64,000 bases of DNA, taken from Gonocerus acuteangulatus (lineage: Eukaryota > Arthropoda > Insecta > Hemiptera > Coreidae). Below, in pieces: positions 34,517-44,983 of the stretch. The notes beneath the pieces are model-generated. The model was not told the DNA's origin. It searched no databases and saw only the letters and a program-made list of their open reading frames with translations. Positions within the stretch are counted from its first letter, which is position 1. Each line of letters begins with the position of its first letter. A program made the position numbers and the translations under genes. The stretch lies in NCBI GenBank assembly GCA_946811695.1, contig OX328132.1:127468808-127532807 (forward strand), read 5' to 3'.

Positions 34517-34802
34517 GCCTGCCAATCTTAGGGTAATGCCATCAAATGAACCATTTTCATTTTCAGGATCTTTGCGACTTGGAATCGGCTTTACTACGTA
34601 TCGCGGGCATTGCATATCGGGGATTCTCGATGCCTGGAATGGGCAAGGGCCGCTCAAGCGGCCAACCCCGTATTTATGGATACCATTTTTTTTTTAACAA
34701 CCTGGGTTCATATTTAGTAAATGGATGCCCCCCAGACTCCCAAATATAAATTATTAAAAAAATTCCAGCATAGCTAGCGAAATGTGCCCATTAAAGGGTT
34801 AA
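34002..34802. mobile_element. TTAA-flanked (piggyBac-type) element with subterminal palindromes
   Basis: TTAA at 34002-34005 and 34799-34802. Left end CCTCTTAACGGGCA and right end (inverted) CCCTTTAATGGGCA match with three mismatches in 14. A palindrome GGCCGCTTGAGCGGCC follows at 34022-34037, a relative of it lies near 34650 (GGCCGCTCAAGCGGCC) and a near-palindrome GACCGCTATAGTGGTC lies near 34153. It has a T-run of about 29. No transposase is encoded; the frames within are not recognisable. Confidence 0.85.
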
Positions 34803-35068
34803 AAAATACTAAACGGATATTTTGTCTCACATCTGCAATAAAAATATGTAGTACCAAAAGTTGTAGCTTAATAGTTTGTAGTGTCAATATTAATTACCAT
34901 ATTTGACCTAAATTGATAATAAACAAGAAACATATTTACTATTTTCCTAGATATCACAAGACAATATTTCGCTAAGAAAACATTTTAATTAAATATGCTT
35001 ACATAAATATTTCAGAGGCTTTCTCTAATAAAGATATGGTTAACTAAAATTCATAAATATATTTTCAC

Positions 35069-35138
<70 letters not shown>

Positions 35139-35365
35139 TATATTTATGTTCATAAGGGAACTGAAATAAAGCATGTAAACCACATATTGATTAAACTTAC
35201 CTAATTATATGTCAAATGAAAACTAAACTTAGTATAAATAAACAAAATAAAGTCAAATCAAATTCAACGTCCACAAGAAATATACTCTGGAAAATCAATA
35301 TTCAGTTCTGTTTTTTAAATCATTAAGGTACAGGTCTGATTTTCTATGAATTTAATGAAATGTTT
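34803..35365. repeat. AT-rich spacer with (GA)n microsatellite
   Basis: (AG)n of about 31 units lies at 35073-35135. Otherwise nothing recognisable. Confidence 0.9.
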
Positions 35366-35640
35366 GGAGGCTCGATGGCCGTGAGCGTTAAGGCGTGAGC
35401 ACTTAGCACTCCGCGCTAAAGGGTCGTGTGTTCGATTCCCACTAATGGTGGTGGCTTTTCTTGCTAGAAAAGGGAAAAGGAAATGTCAATTGGTCTCCCC
35501 TCGGTCCATCGCACTGAGCACCAGCGAAGAATGGCTCTTTGTATCTTCAATGAAGTCTGGCAGTTAGAACGTGATTTGTAGGTTCACCAACTACTGGAAG
35601 TAGAATGAAGGCATTCTTGATTTTTTTTTTTTTATGATTA
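35366..35640 (+). mobile_element. tRNA-derived SINE of a third kind
   Basis: The head GGCTCGATGGCCGTGAGCG resembles a class II (Leu/Ser-like) tRNA A-box region, followed by the B box GTTCGATTCCC. The body of about 190 bp ends in a T-rich run (GATTTTTTTTTTT). No clear target duplication. Confidence 0.7.
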
Positions 35641-35898
35641 AAAATAGTTAACAAAATGTACTGTGTTTTTCCTTTAACACTCCAATGGTCGCGCCATTGA
35701 AACTACCATTGGTGGTCGCCTTGTATCTGAGAGATACGCCTGAGTTTCAGTCTTATTTACCGTAAATAACTTTATCTATTGCATTGAGAATGGACAAAAA
35801 CTCTTAACAGGAGATTAATATATAAAAAAATTAGTAAATTTACCAAGAAAAAGTTATTTATATAAATATGTTGATGAAAAGGGGAAGGGTATTAATTA

Positions 35899-38010
35899 AT
35901 AATACAATCCAAGGTGAGGAAAACCCTTCAAAGTTCAACATATACTTTTATTATACAGGGTGTCCCACATTGAGATGTCATAACTTTAGGGGTTTATTCT
36001 GCACCTCATTTGTAGTTCAGGGACGCAGAAATGAGCTTTCTATCTCAACATGCAGAGGAGCAACTCAAACTTTTGTCTTTTTCAAAAACTACTGGCTTTT
36101 CTAAAGAAAAACTGAGTTTTCGGAATTTGTGATCAATGCATCATAAATAAAGAACACATTTTTAGAATCTACATTAAATTTCCAATAAGAAACACCCGTT
36201 ATTGAAATATTACCATGTAAATTAAGAGCTATATTCAAAGGCATATACATGAGGACGTTTAATATTAGTTTTTTATTAAATTATTAAATATATTTTTAAT
36301 CAGCTATTTTTAGACTTAGAGTTTTGCCTCCGTCACAAAAGTTGCATTATTTTATAAGCTTTAAAATGGTACCTCGTAGTTTAAGATAAAAATCTATTTC
36401 AATATATTTTTTTCTGATTTTCTAGTCAAAACCAATAAATATGCTTCAGTGTGAAGGAGCAATCCATTAATTTCACATGATGATGGCGATGTCCCATCCT
36501 TCCCAAACTACATGACGTTTATTACACAAGCCCATCTATCAAATATTAACGCACTCTGCTTTTAAATGGATGGTTGCCCAGCTGATAATGGACGAGTGGT
36601 GACGGAATGGATGAACAGTGAATTTCAGAATCATTCCCACACTGCGTACACACATTTTTTGCTCTGAATAAGGATAGGACAATTTGGAATCAAGGGTGAA
36701 AGAATTTAGAAGAACATATTGGTAATAAATACCATTATTATAAATACAATGAATACATGTATTAAATGGTTATGCCTTGAGGGTCTTAGTAATATTGATT
36801 ATATTTTATTTAATTAAATTTCTGCTTAAAAGTAAACTGGGTTATACATTACAATAATTTGAAATTGTATACCGAGAACACTCTCCTGTAGATAAAAAGC
36901 AGGAAAAAAAATCCATTTAAATGAAAGGCACCCTCAAAAGTTGCTTAAAATGTTACCTCGTTTTCCTAGGAAAAATCTATAGAAATCTATAGGGACAAAA
37001 ATGGTTATTACTGTGGACTAATAACTATTTTTCCAGTAGATTTTCAAAATGTCGACAAATATAAGCTAAACATCTAACTGAATCCACGGCATTAGGGAGG
37101 ATGTCTTGTCTTTGAGTTCTCATGAGCTGGCACTGCTCCTGGATCCTGTTGATGAGTTCCTCCTTCGTCGTCACGGGCTCTGAGTACACTCTGCTCTTTA
37201 ATGTTCCCAATACATGGAAATCTTGGGGATTGAGATCAGGAGGCAAACGAACTGGTCCAAAGTGGCCAATACAACGATTAGGGAATTCAGTGTTCATCCA
37301 TTCCGTCACCACGCGTCCATTATCAGCTGGGCAACCGACTATTTGAAACCAGAGTGAGTTGTTATTTGGTAGATGGGCTTGTGTAATAAACCTCATGTAG
37401 TTTGGGAATGGGACATCAATATCATCGTATGAAATTAAAGAATTTGTTAAGAATGGCTCGTTCATGCTAAAGCACATTAATTGGTTTTGACTTAGAAATC
37501 AGAAAAAAATAGATTGAAATAGATTTGTTTTTAAAACTATGAGGTACCATTTTGAAGCTTTTTAAATAATACAACTTTTGAGGCGGAGGCAAACCTCTAA
37601 GCCTAAAAATAGCTGATTAAGATAATTTAATAAAAAACTAATATTAAACGTTCTCATCTATATGCCTTTGAATATAGCTCTTAATTTACGTGGTATTATT
37701 TCAATAATGGGTGTTTCTTATTGGAAATTTAATGTAGATTCTAAAAATGTGGTCTTTATTTATGATGCATTGATCACAAATTCCGAAAACTCAGTTTTTC
37801 TTTAGAAAAGCCAGTAGTTTTTTTTTAAAAGACAAAAGTTTGAGTAGCTCCTCTGCATGTTGAGATAGAACGCTCATTTCTGCGTCCCTGAACTACAAAT
37901 GAGATGTAGAATAAACCCCTAAAGTTATGACATCTCAATGTGGGACACCCTGTATAATAAGTGTATATGTTGAACTTTGAAGGGTTATTCCTCACCTTGT
38001 ATTGTATTAT
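35899..38010. mobile_element. Mariner-type element as a large inverted duplication
   Basis: Ends CAGGGTGTCCCACATTGAG (35956) and its inverse (37952) lie beside TA. The inverted arms run about 750 bp (about 35899-36650 against 37270-38010). They include transposase coding sequence in both directions and extend about 55 bp outside the CAGGGTG ends into flanking DNA. The unique centre is about 620 bp. The arms are roughly 90% alike by eye. Confidence 0.8.
37025..37477 (-). pseudogene. IS630-Tc1-mariner superfamily transposase, C-terminal half
   Basis: The 150-codon open frame starts within the transposase. SLWFQIVGCPADNGRVVTEW corresponds to the W.QDGAPAH region, with Asp kept but the His lost. 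Then WMNTEFPNRCIGHFGPVRLP and PPDLNPQDFHVLGTLKSRVY correspond to the P.RSPDL.PLDFF.WG.LK.xVY signature. A helical tail (PVTTKEELINRIQEQC ... HFENLLEK) matches the usual C-terminus. The apparent third catalytic residue region has DLNPQDF. A second, inverted and more damaged copy of residues about 25-75 lies at 36470-36650 on the plus strand. The N-terminal DNA-binding part is missing. It is nested in the TTAA element 35674-38505. It is not expected to be active. Confidence 0.85.
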
Positions 38011-38505
38011 ATGTTATTTATTTATTATATGCAAACTCATATAGTTGAAATATACAAATAACGAGTTGGTAGGAAAAATTAGGGCAAATATTAATAATAT
38101 TTTGTAGAAATATATATCTTCAAAAAACGTCTTCTGTATCGTCATCCACTTTACATCCATCTGTACAATAAAATGTGCAATGATAGATAAATCTCTGCAC
38201 TCATATTCATACTTGATATTATAAGTAGTTTATTTTGTTGTTGTTTTTATTTTGTGGTAGGTATGACACCCATGTGCCCTCTTTTCTAAAATTAAAAATA
38301 TGGTCGTGTGGTATCTATGAGATACAAAATAGTTTTAGTGGATAGTTACTGCTTGGAGGAGCGTTAGGTCAGAACTGACACATCAGCCACTACCTGCTCT
38401 AGGAATAGTAAAGGGTATAGCTAGACCCGCGCACTTGCGCCCCTTACACAGTCTGCGAACGATGCTCTGTTTCTGAGAGATCTGACATGACCATTGGAGT
38501 GTTAA

Positions 38506-39879
38506 CTTAGTACCATAACTTCATTAATTAATTGACCGGTTTCCATTAAAATTATATATTGGAAGGCATAAATTTTTAAGTTTCACTTGGTCTGAGACAC
38601 CTTCTTTTTCAAAAACAGGTCAGAATCTTAAACTAGGCTTGAAAACATTAAATACGTATTTTTTTATAGCATTATCCAATCAAGAAATATTCAGTCAGAC
38701 TATCTAAAAAGGACACTCTGTAAATAACGAAAATGAAAGAACTAAAATTTGTATCCCTCTTTCTAAAGTTAAATGTTATCTAAAAAGTCAAACACTTCAT
38801 TGTAAAATTCCAATTAGATCTGCAAGAATAATAATACAAAAAGAGACACTATATAATAATTAAAATACAGGTCAAGCTGCATGACAATAACACAAGCACA
38901 CACACAAAAAAAGAGTTGTCTATTTTGCAAAAAAAGAATTTGGACTTCAGATTTATTTTTTGTATAATAGGCATATTTGTCCTTGAAATGACCTTGGTTT
39001 TGCGCCAATGTGGTGAAACAGACCTCGGATTCAAATTCAGCGACCCTGAAAACCATGGACGCTCTAGTTATTTCTTCTTTATTGTCTTCATACGAAATGT
39101 GACCTTCTAATGCTCTTAAACCTGAGGTGAAACAGACTCTGGATTCCGATTCAGTGTGTCGAAATACATAAGAATATGTGTATGGTGTCTTTGGAAAAGA
39201 TCACTTCTTTTTTTTCTTTTTTTTTTTTTTTTTGTTTGCCGGTGTAATTAATTTTATTTTAATAATTATCACCACAATCAACGCTATATTTATTATATCT
39301 GTCTGGAATTAGGATATTTATCATCTACTCTTAATAAGATTTTAATGAACAGTACCTCGTACTGTCGGGGTTTACATGAGGAGATTTGTTCAAGTGACAT
39401 TAGTGTCGAGCGTTCACCAGTACCTCTTTGCCAGGTAAAGAGTGGCTATTCTAATAGCCATCGAATTTATCTTCAGAACAACTTCAGTGACTAGCTACAT
39501 TCTTTATAAGCTAATAACTATAAAATAAATTAATATTACGGCATTTAATAAGGAGATAGTCGAATATTATCTTCTACAACGTAGAGATCAATTTCCAATT
39601 CAAAGCCACCCAAGACCACCATTCCCTTGAGAGAAAACAATGTGAAAATAGAAACATTAAAAGTGGCTACAATCGGTGCAAAAAAATAAAAAATAAAAAT
39701 AAAAAAATCGATGGCCAAACAAATAAAATTAAAAACAATTGTGACCTTTTGTACATCATATCCAGGAGAGCCTTTTTATTGTCTATGATGCTACACTGAG
39801 AGCTACAATTAGAACGCCCTAGTAAAGAGAAATTGAATAGTATAAGTAAATAAATAACACATTACAAATAAATAAATAA
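38506..39879. other. Unassigned AT-rich stretch with a duplicated 28-bp motif and a T-run
   Basis: GGTGAAACAGAC(C/T)(T/C)(C/T)GGATTC occurs near 39011 and 39126. A T-rich run at 39208-39232 could be the poly(A) end of a minus-strand retroelement, but the sequence beyond it is not recognised. No gene is seen. Confidence 0.4.
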
Positions 39880-40036
39880 AAATCGTTCCATTTGAAAACT
39901 TACTAAATATCTTAGAAAGGGTTCTTATGCAGTTATTGATGGAGCGATCTTATTCGGAGAAAATGGTGCTTAAATTTTGAAATTTGTTATTTTTGTAATG
40001 TAATTAACAGTAAATTGATATTTTCAATACAACATA

Positions 40037-40719
40037 CAGCTAGTGTAAAAAGTATTGGAACACCCATGAATATTTTTCTTTTTTAACATTTGCGACTAAA
40101 ATAATGGTGCTTTAGATAAATAGAAGGCATCAATAACACGGTGATAAGCTATATTCTAAATATTCCCTAAAAATCAACATCAAAAAATGGTATTTGTGTT
40201 ATTTATTAACATGTTAACAATAAAATACAATATTCTATGCGTAAAAAGTATTGGAACACCCAATTTCTTGACTATTGCAGCTGGACTTTGGATGGGATTA
40301 ATTCCATATTATCGGTGAACTTTGTCCGGCAGGATGACCAGGTGACTTATGTATTTGAATCAGATGGTTTTAGTTCAATTTTTTTACATTGGCCAGAGAG
40401 GAAAATAAATATCTGTTAAAATGCAAAAACTTATTATTACGATTCATAATGAGCGCAAATGTTTGCGAGAAATTGGAAAAATTGTAAACCTAAGTTATGT
40501 CTCCTTATCAAATATTTAAAATCGGTATAGTACAACCAACTCTTAGGAAGCAAAAAATCATAACAGGACCGAATAGTCTCAATGCATGTGATGAAAGATC
40601 AATTTTAAGAAAAGCACAGGGAAAACGATGGCTGATTGCACCAAAACTTGCGACTGAAATCTCGAGGATCATCAAAAGTAAAATATTCATGAGTGTTCCA
40701 ATACTTTTTACACTAGCTG
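40037..40719 (+). mobile_element. Tc1-like deletion derivative with IR/DR-type left end
   Basis: TA at 40035 and 40720 flanks CAGCTAGTGTAAAAAGTATT and its inverse at the right end; the inverted repeat is about 33 bp. The inner part GTAAAAAGTATTGGAACACC is repeated directly at about 40241, some 200 bp inside the left end. That is the spacing of the double transposase sites in Sleeping Beauty-like (IR/DR) Tc1 elements. The right end has only the outer site. Confidence 0.85.
40420..40693 (+). pseudogene. Tc1-like transposase N-terminal DNA-binding domain, frameshifted
   Basis: An ATG at 40420 opens MQKLIITIHNERKCLREIGK, the first helix-turn-helix of Tc1 transposases (family pattern: basic loop, then REIGKILN.S). 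It is cut by a stop after about 35 codons. The second helix-turn-helix appears in another frame: DERSILRKAQGKRWLIAPKL. The sequence then runs into the right terminal inverted repeat, so the whole catalytic DDE domain is absent. The element is a non-autonomous derivative that kept the DNA-binding region. It is dead as a gene. Confidence 0.8.
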
Positions 40720-41005
40720 TAAGTAAATGAGAAGCGTGTTTGTAGTAATTGTTGTTTGTAATAGAGGTTTCCTTTAGAATGAGTGGAAGTCAAGGAGGTG
40801 AAGTAAGTAATTTCCACTTAGAGTTGGTTACCGCCAGTTTTCCGTGTATTGTGGTGCCTAATATCTTGCTTTTATTCAAGTTTGGAGTGAGGTATAGATT
40901 CACAAAATATTAAATGTATCTATTCCAAGTATTCACAAATGACACTAGAGATAAGAACAGTATGGAAAAGCGCTATGATGATGGAAGAAAAAAAAGAGTC
41001 AGACT

Positions 41006-41290
41006 TTTTTGAATTTCCTTTAATTCAGTTTTTCCATTGAGAAGTAACGTTTCAGCTGTATCAAGGTATTTTGGCTTAATTTCTGTGTTGTAGCTTCTTA
41101 AGTTTTGCATGATTAGAGAGAGATTGATTTCTTATTATAAATGTTTTGTGTTTATCTGAAGGCTGTCATCGTCTTTTGACAATGTGCTTCATTTGCAAAT
41201 TTTTCTAAACAAAATTCTTGGATAATGTCACCAAGGCACTTAAATAGAAGAACCCTTTCAATTTTTCCATATTTTGTGTTTAATCCAATC
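41006..41290 (-). pseudogene. Non-LTR retrotransposon reverse transcriptase fragment
   Basis: Minus-strand reading gives GKIERVLLFKCLGDIIQE, where LINE RTs have the F.YLGD.I motif after the catalytic box. It continues EFCLEKFANEAHCQKTMTAF, then in shifted frames LYNKKSISLSNHAKLK and SYNTEIKPKYLDTAETLL (family: HYNTVIKPE.LYASE.L). It is the thumb/connection region only. Family A copy A8 breaks it on its downstream side and a minisatellite on the upstream side. Confidence 0.75.
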
Positions 41291-41535
41291 ACAACGAAGT
41301 ACCAATATATTGGTGGTGAGCGGCCATGGCACAGACAATGAAGTGCCAATATATTGGTGGTGAGCGGCCATGGTGCAGAAAACGAAGTGCAAATATATTG
41401 GTGGTGAGTGGCCATGCGCAGACAACAAAGTACCAATATATTGGTGGTGAGCGGTCATGGCCCAGACAACGAAGTACCAATATATTTGGTGATGTGTATG
41501 TAACTTTAGTGGACGAAACACCAATATATTGTCGC
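41291..41535. repeat. 44-bp minisatellite, about 5.5 units
   Basis: The unit contains the palindrome CCAATATATTGG plus GTGGTGAGCGGCCATGG. Copies begin near 41291, 41335, 41379, 41423 and 41467, with a diverged partial copy at about 41510. Open frames in several phases here are produced by the repeat. Confidence 0.93.
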
Positions 41536-42303
41536 TTGAATTTCAGCCACAACATCTTGGTATAGTGGGAGTGAAGTGATGAGACTTCTGGGAAGAAGAT
41601 GCAGCAGTCCTTCCACAACTCCAGAAAGTGTTGCTGAAGAGCATGCTAAGGATTCTGAGGAAGACAATGGGCTTTTTCCGAAGCGAAAAAAATTAAATTT
41701 GCAGTAGGAGCATCACGATTCTATGAATAACACATCATCGGGAATTAAAAAATGAGCCAGCCAACAAAATTTTGCTTTTTGCTTCTATTGGGAATAGATA
41801 ATAGTAAAAAAAAAAAATCTCAATTTTACAAAACGCCAGGAAAAGGAAGCTTATCTGCACTGTCAAGATCTTCGAATGGGAAAAATACCACACCACATGA
41901 TTTTTTTTTTTTTTTTTTTCAAGCAGGATATTTAAAGTAAGAAAAGCCAAATCGGAGTACATTTTTTTGTATTGTGCAACAGTTTGACTAGGATTTAATC
42001 ATTTACACAGGCCTAGCAACTGAACTCGTCAACTGTGGTATTGGAATGTCAAAAAAGGTGACGGGAAACTAGCATGTAAAGGTTTTTGCACTAATTAAAG
42101 AATAAATATTTTAATAATAAATGAAAACAAAATCTAAGTAAAATAACAAATAATAAATTATAATAATTAATTAAATATTTTAAGTTTAACTTATTTGGAA
42201 TTAAACTTTTTCTTTATTTCTAAACTAATAATTATTTTTTTATTTTATTTATTTATTTATTGTTATTATCGTTGCTAGGCGATAAAACAGTCAAAACATT
42301 AGT
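41536..42303. other. Unassigned; short acidic open frame and AT-rich DNA
   Basis: Plus strand 41555-41705 reads open: SSPSTTPESVAEEHAKDSEE then PKRKKLNL. It could be the acidic N-terminus of a transposase or a host exon, but no splice signal or domain is convincing. The remainder is AT-rich with no features. Confidence 0.3.
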
Positions 42304-42707
42304 TTAACACATTAACCGCCATTAAACTTTTTGATAAAACATTTCTTGTAATTTTTTGTTCTGTGTTTTTTTGGTCTAATTTATATTTATTTCAACATTT
42401 TGGGTAAAGAAAATGTGTTTTTATTTATTTCCGCAAGAGATATTGATTGGTGCCGGTCACCCATGCCCGCCTTGGCGTGAACTGGTAGATTTTACCTGAG
42501 TGGGCCGAGGCGGGCACTTTGCCAGCACAGCGCTATCTAGAAACCGAATGTGTTTTCTTTTCCGCACGTTTCTTAGAACCAATGAGTCATCGCTACTACA
42601 CGATAAACTTCTTTTATGTCTCCATTCTAATTCTGCATCTACTAAACACTGAGTGAAATCATCATCATCAAACTCCATTTTCGTAAAAGTATCTTCCACA
42701 AGATCGC

Positions 42708-42743
<36 letters not shown>

Positions 42744-43272
42744 ATAAATATTAAGCATATAAAATGTCAAAACTAAATCAAACAAACAAGACTCCCAACA
42801 AACTCGAAATGGTAATAGATAATGGTCAAAAATAAAACGATAAAAGTGTCAACATTTTGTCCTGAATATAAACGTCAGACACACTATTTTTGACATGTTT
42901 CAATAGAGAACATCGTCTCTGAATGGTTTTATATTTCAATTATTTGAAATTCAATTATTTCGTTTTTTTACTAATCATGCATGTTTAAAACTATAATGTA
43001 ATTTCATAGATCTTTTTTTCTTATTTTTATCTTATACATTATAAGCTACCCAAAAGTCATAGAGTTGAAATTTCGGAAAACCATCGTACTTGGTAGTTCC
43101 GTTGGGCCGTGCCGGTCAGCCCTAAGCAGTAGAATACGAAGTATTTGTGCCCGGCAATGATCTGTAGTTGGGTTAAGAAAGGGTCGTTTTGCCGGTCACG
43201 GGTGACCCCCACGGCCTCATGAAATATATCACTGCCAGTCACGGGTGACCCCCATGGCGGTTAACGTGTTAA
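42304..43272. mobile_element. TTAA-flanked (piggyBac-type) element, 961 bp, copy 1
   Basis: TTAA at 42304-42307 and 43269-43272. Ends CACATTAACCGCC and (inverted) CACGTTAACCGCC differ by one base in 13. Near the right end the motif GCCGGTCACGGGTGACCCCC occurs, with its hairpin GGTCAC/GTGACC at 43194-43207 and a diverged repeat near 43236. The left end has a single GCCGGTCACCC. It encodes a short minus-strand frame (42457-42699). An A-run of about 29 lies at 42710-42739. Confidence 0.9.
42457..42699 (-). CDS. Putative truncated N-terminus of a piggyBac-like transposase
   Basis: An 80-codon frame inside the TTAA element 42304-43272. It starts MEDTFTKMEFDDDDF, a very acidic opening, followed by a basic stretch (RNVRKRKHIRF). 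Acidic N-termini are usual in piggyBac-type transposases, but this alone is weak evidence. The position is right for one: the ATG lies about 570 bp inside one end and the frame runs toward the other, stopping about 150 bp from it, as if the catalytic body had been deleted. The second copy of the element (47.5-49.8 kb) keeps the same region in degraded form, with TGAGTCACCACTACTA matching. No catalytic Asp is present. Confidence 0.4.
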   Translation of the reverse strand: MEDTFTKMEFDDDDFTQCLVDAELEWRHKRSLSCSSDDSLVLRNVRKRKHIRFLDSAVLAKCPPRPTQVKSTSSRQGGHG

Positions 43273-43492
43273 GGAACATAATAACTAAAAAAGAAAAATC
43301 TGTCATGATAAATTTAGATATTGTCTAGAGTATCTGTAAGTACTGTTTATGTTAAGAGTTACTTTTATATTTAGTCATGTGTTCATCAGTGCGTTTGTTT
43401 AGTATTTGAATGTATATATCTTACTGGTATATATTACTTATTTTCTGATAAAATAATTATTCGTTATTGTATGGTCGTCATATTCTGTCAAA
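43273..43492. other. AT-rich spacer, probable 3' UTR of the LINE relic
   Basis: It lies downstream (minus strand) of the LINE stop codon. No tail or other feature recognised. Confidence 0.4.
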
Positions 43493-43765
43493 TCATTTTT
43501 CTTTTTTCAAGTAAGTGTAAATGTTGTCAATATATTGGCTGCCATGGGAGAGTAGGTCTGTCATGTTGTCCAGTAAGTCATAGTTCTGTCTCCGTAAACA
43601 TTCTGTCAATATGTGTTTTATTGTCAGTGGAGTGTTACATATTTCACATGTCGGACTATCCTGTCTCGTCATGAGGTGTAAGTGTGTCAGCCGGGAATGA
43701 CCTATTCTTAAGCGGCATAAGACAACTTCTTCTCTTCTAGTTTGCCTTATGCTTGATGGCCATTA
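43493..43765 (-). pseudogene. Jockey-type LINE ORF2 C-terminus
   Basis: Open minus-strand frame ending in TGA at 43493-43495. WPSSIRQTRREEVVLC is followed by RLRIGHSRLTHLHL, then PTCEICNTPLTIKHILTEC, which is the conserved Cys/His end of jockey/I-like LINE ORF2 proteins (family pattern LRIGHTRLTH...C..C...LTV.HIL.EC). After it comes an ordinary tail ending LKKEK. An upstream stop at about 43766 breaks the frame. The reverse transcriptase relic at 43985-44310 lies in the same orientation and in the expected order, so both may come from one element, with about 220 bp of unreadable sequence between. It cannot encode a working protein. Confidence 0.85.
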
Positions 43766-43984
43766 TTCGACTGTTTGTTTATCTACGAGTGTGATTGTGA
43801 CATGAGTGAGATCGAGCAATGATGCTCTAGAAGTTGTTTGCCCTAAAGCCCAATCCAACCAACCAACTTCATAGGTTCATCAACATTATCTTGATTTTTT
43901 TTTATTTGTCTTCAATTAATTTTTCAAAAACACAGTTAAAGTAATTGGGAAAGCCTGTTTACCTGTCTAATGATAGTTTTTATT

Positions 43985-44310
43985 TCATTCGATTTTGAAA
44001 GTTTCCCCATAAATTTTACTTTCGATCTTGTGTTTGTTTGCCCCCTGCTCTTTTAGAATTTGTAAGAGATTCCTGGTCAATCGTATCATATGCTTGATTA
44101 AAATCAACAAATTTACGAACAAAATTTGTATTATGTATCTTTTGATTTCTAAGGATTGCTTTAAAGTTCTGAATTTGTTCCAGTCAGGATCTGTTAGGTC
44201 TGAAACTGGTTCTAACTGTTGTTCAGCACCGTCAAGCAGGTACTGAGAGAGAATTTTGTAGGTAACTGTAAGTAAAGGGTTTCCTCGGTAGGTATTGACC
44301 GTCATTAAGT
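43985..44310 (-). pseudogene. Non-LTR reverse transcriptase core fragment, frameshifted
   Basis: Minus-strand reading in one frame gives FVDFNQAYDTIDQESL, RT motif A with the first catalytic Asp region (family FIDF.KAYDSI.R..L). Upstream, NKFRTLKQSLE parallels the family's D.IF.LRQ.LEK in another frame. At least one frameshift separates them. A 106-codon frame (43985-44305) covers the region but switches out of the RT frame. The rest of the RT is missing. Confidence 0.7.
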
Positions 44311-44689
44311 GTTTGTGGTATTAATCTAGAAAATTCATGGTTCTCGCATGGTCAATTGTATTTTGCCAGTTCCCGTGTTGGAAAACCATCTGCTCTGTTT
44401 GTTTACGCGTAAGGAAATGATGAAAGTTAATTTAGAATAAGTAAAAATAAAATGAAATATAATAAGTAGGTATCATAATAAGAAATCTGATATTGTAATT
44501 TTCATTGTGATTTTTAGAGACTATTAAAAGAATTTGAAGTGTTTTATAATTTTCATTTTTTGAAATAATGTAATCGTTGACTTATTAAGTTTCTTTTTTT
44601 CTTTTTTTTTATCTTAGTAGCTGTCCCGGTGTCCCAAACAGCAGAATAAGTATTTAAAAAATAAATAAATAAAGAATCGACTGTTATGT
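44311..44689. other. AT-rich stretch, nothing recognised
   Basis: No coding or repeat signature that I can support. Confidence 0.5.
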
Positions 44690-44795
44690 GGTACAAAGTT
44701 CGCCGGGTCAGCTAGACTATTATATAAAAATGAATAGCTAAATGTGTTGATAAGCGCAAATCTCGTGAACAACTGAACCGATTTCGCTAATTCTT
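44690..44795 (+). mobile_element. Helitron-like terminus junction
   Basis: GTTCGCCGGGTCAGCTAG at 44698-44715 has the CTAG ending and form of arthropod Helitron 3' ends as I recall them. TATAAAAATGAATAGC...AACTGAACCGATTTCGC follows directly and resembles the matching 5' end. Family A copy A9 then interrupts it at TTCTTTTTAGCGCGG. Confidence 0.5.
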
Positions 44796-44932
44796 TTTAG
44801 CGCGGTTCCTCCCTCCCCCATAGGGAGGAACCCCGCTTATAAGGTTGATCTCATGACGCAATCCAGAAGTGCCGACTAGAAAATTTTGCGTTTCAGAACC
44901 CCTAGAGACCGAAAATGATGGTGGTTCAAATT

Positions 44933-44983
<51 letters not shown>

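Larger units (their letters stand above)
35674..38505. mobile_element. TTAA-flanked (piggyBac-type) element with a nested inverted duplication
   Basis: TTAA at 35674-35677 and 38502-38505, with a perfect 13-bp inverted repeat CACTCCAATGGTC (35678-35690; inverted at 38489-38501). Subterminal hairpins: CAATGG/CCATTG at 35682-35698, GTATCTGAGAGATAC at 35723-35737, and GTATCTATGAGATAC at 38311-38325 near the other end. The central 2 kb is a mariner-type inverted duplication. Confidence 0.87.
39880..41005 (+). mobile_element. Family A repeat, copy A8 (old), split by a Tc1-like element
   Basis: Diverged family A: CCATTTGAAAACTTACTAAAT (39888) matches its middle, TTGGTTACCGCCAGTTTTCC (about 40826) matches the GTTGGCTACTGTCAGTTTCC of A2, and the end GAAAAGCGCTATGATGATGG...GAGTCAGACTTTTTT matches the tail. 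The Tc1-like element at 40037-40719 lies inside. Confidence 0.65.

Noticed and set aside
41152..41618. Tandem-repeat protein on the minus strand
   Set aside because: Most of the frame is the 44-bp minisatellite read through. Only the part below 41290 has LINE RT similarity.
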